Positions 6,205-6,212 of a stretch of DNA of 6,212 nt are shown one piece after another (the stretch's first letter is position 1; each line of letters starts with the position of its first letter). The position numbers and the translations under genes were made by a program. The notes under the pieces are model-generated. The model searched no databases. It saw only the letters and a list, made by a program, of their open reading frames with translations, and was not told the DNA's origin. The stretch covers positions 1 through 6,212 of the forward strand of contig JAOZLI010000159.1 in the NCBI GenBank assembly GCA_029934915.1. The letters run 5' to 3'. This DNA comes from Desulfocapsa sp. (GTDB lineage Bacteria; Desulfobacterota; Desulfobulbia; Desulfobulbales; Desulfocapsaceae).

Positions 6205-6212
6205 TCTGGCTC

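Overview
The window (6,212 bp, moderately AT-rich) carries two complete ABC-type import systems for metals, arranged convergently. The plus strand (77-2341) holds a three-gene tungstate importer, tupA-tupB-tupC. The minus strand (6204 down to 2367) holds a TroA/ZnuA-type divalent metal importer in the order accessory membrane protein, substrate-binding protein, ATPase, permease, and then a small secreted protein resembling the NikL accessory proteins of nickel/cobalt transporters. All eight genes are intact. No rRNA, tRNA, CRISPR array, transposase or phage gene is visible.

The envelope type (free periplasmic binding proteins with Sec signal peptides and no lipobox) points to a Gram-negative bacterium. 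The TupABC system, a NikL-like protein and a short heptamer-based intergenic repeat together suggest an anaerobic Desulfobacterota (former Deltaproteobacteria) member, possibly a sulfate reducer or sulfur disproportionator. This is inference from protein style and gene content; no phylogenetic marker is present.

Layout: 1-76, upstream region of tup with a possible promoter and a clear ribosome binding site. 77-2341, tupABC, with tupB and tupC overlapping. 2342-2366, a 25-bp convergent junction. 2367-2738, the NikL-like gene (minus). 2739-2946, a 208-bp spacer mostly filled by an imperfect inverted repeat made of 7-nt units. 2947-5481, the znuB-, znuC- and znuA-like genes (minus), tightly packed. 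5482-5529, a 48-bp spacer. 5530-6204, a single-pass membrane protein with a histidine cluster, whose start lies 8 bp from the window edge, so the operon probably continues upstream beyond the window.

Working model: TupA captures tungstate in the periplasm and TupBC moves it inward for tungsto- or molybdoenzymes. The minus-strand system captures a divalent metal (Zn, Mn, or perhaps Ni/Co) with its TroA-like protein and imports it through the ABC-3 permease and its ATPase. The two accessory proteins at the two ends of this operon both expose histidines on what is likely the periplasmic side and may buffer, sense or deliver the metal. That pairing is the least ordinary part of the window.
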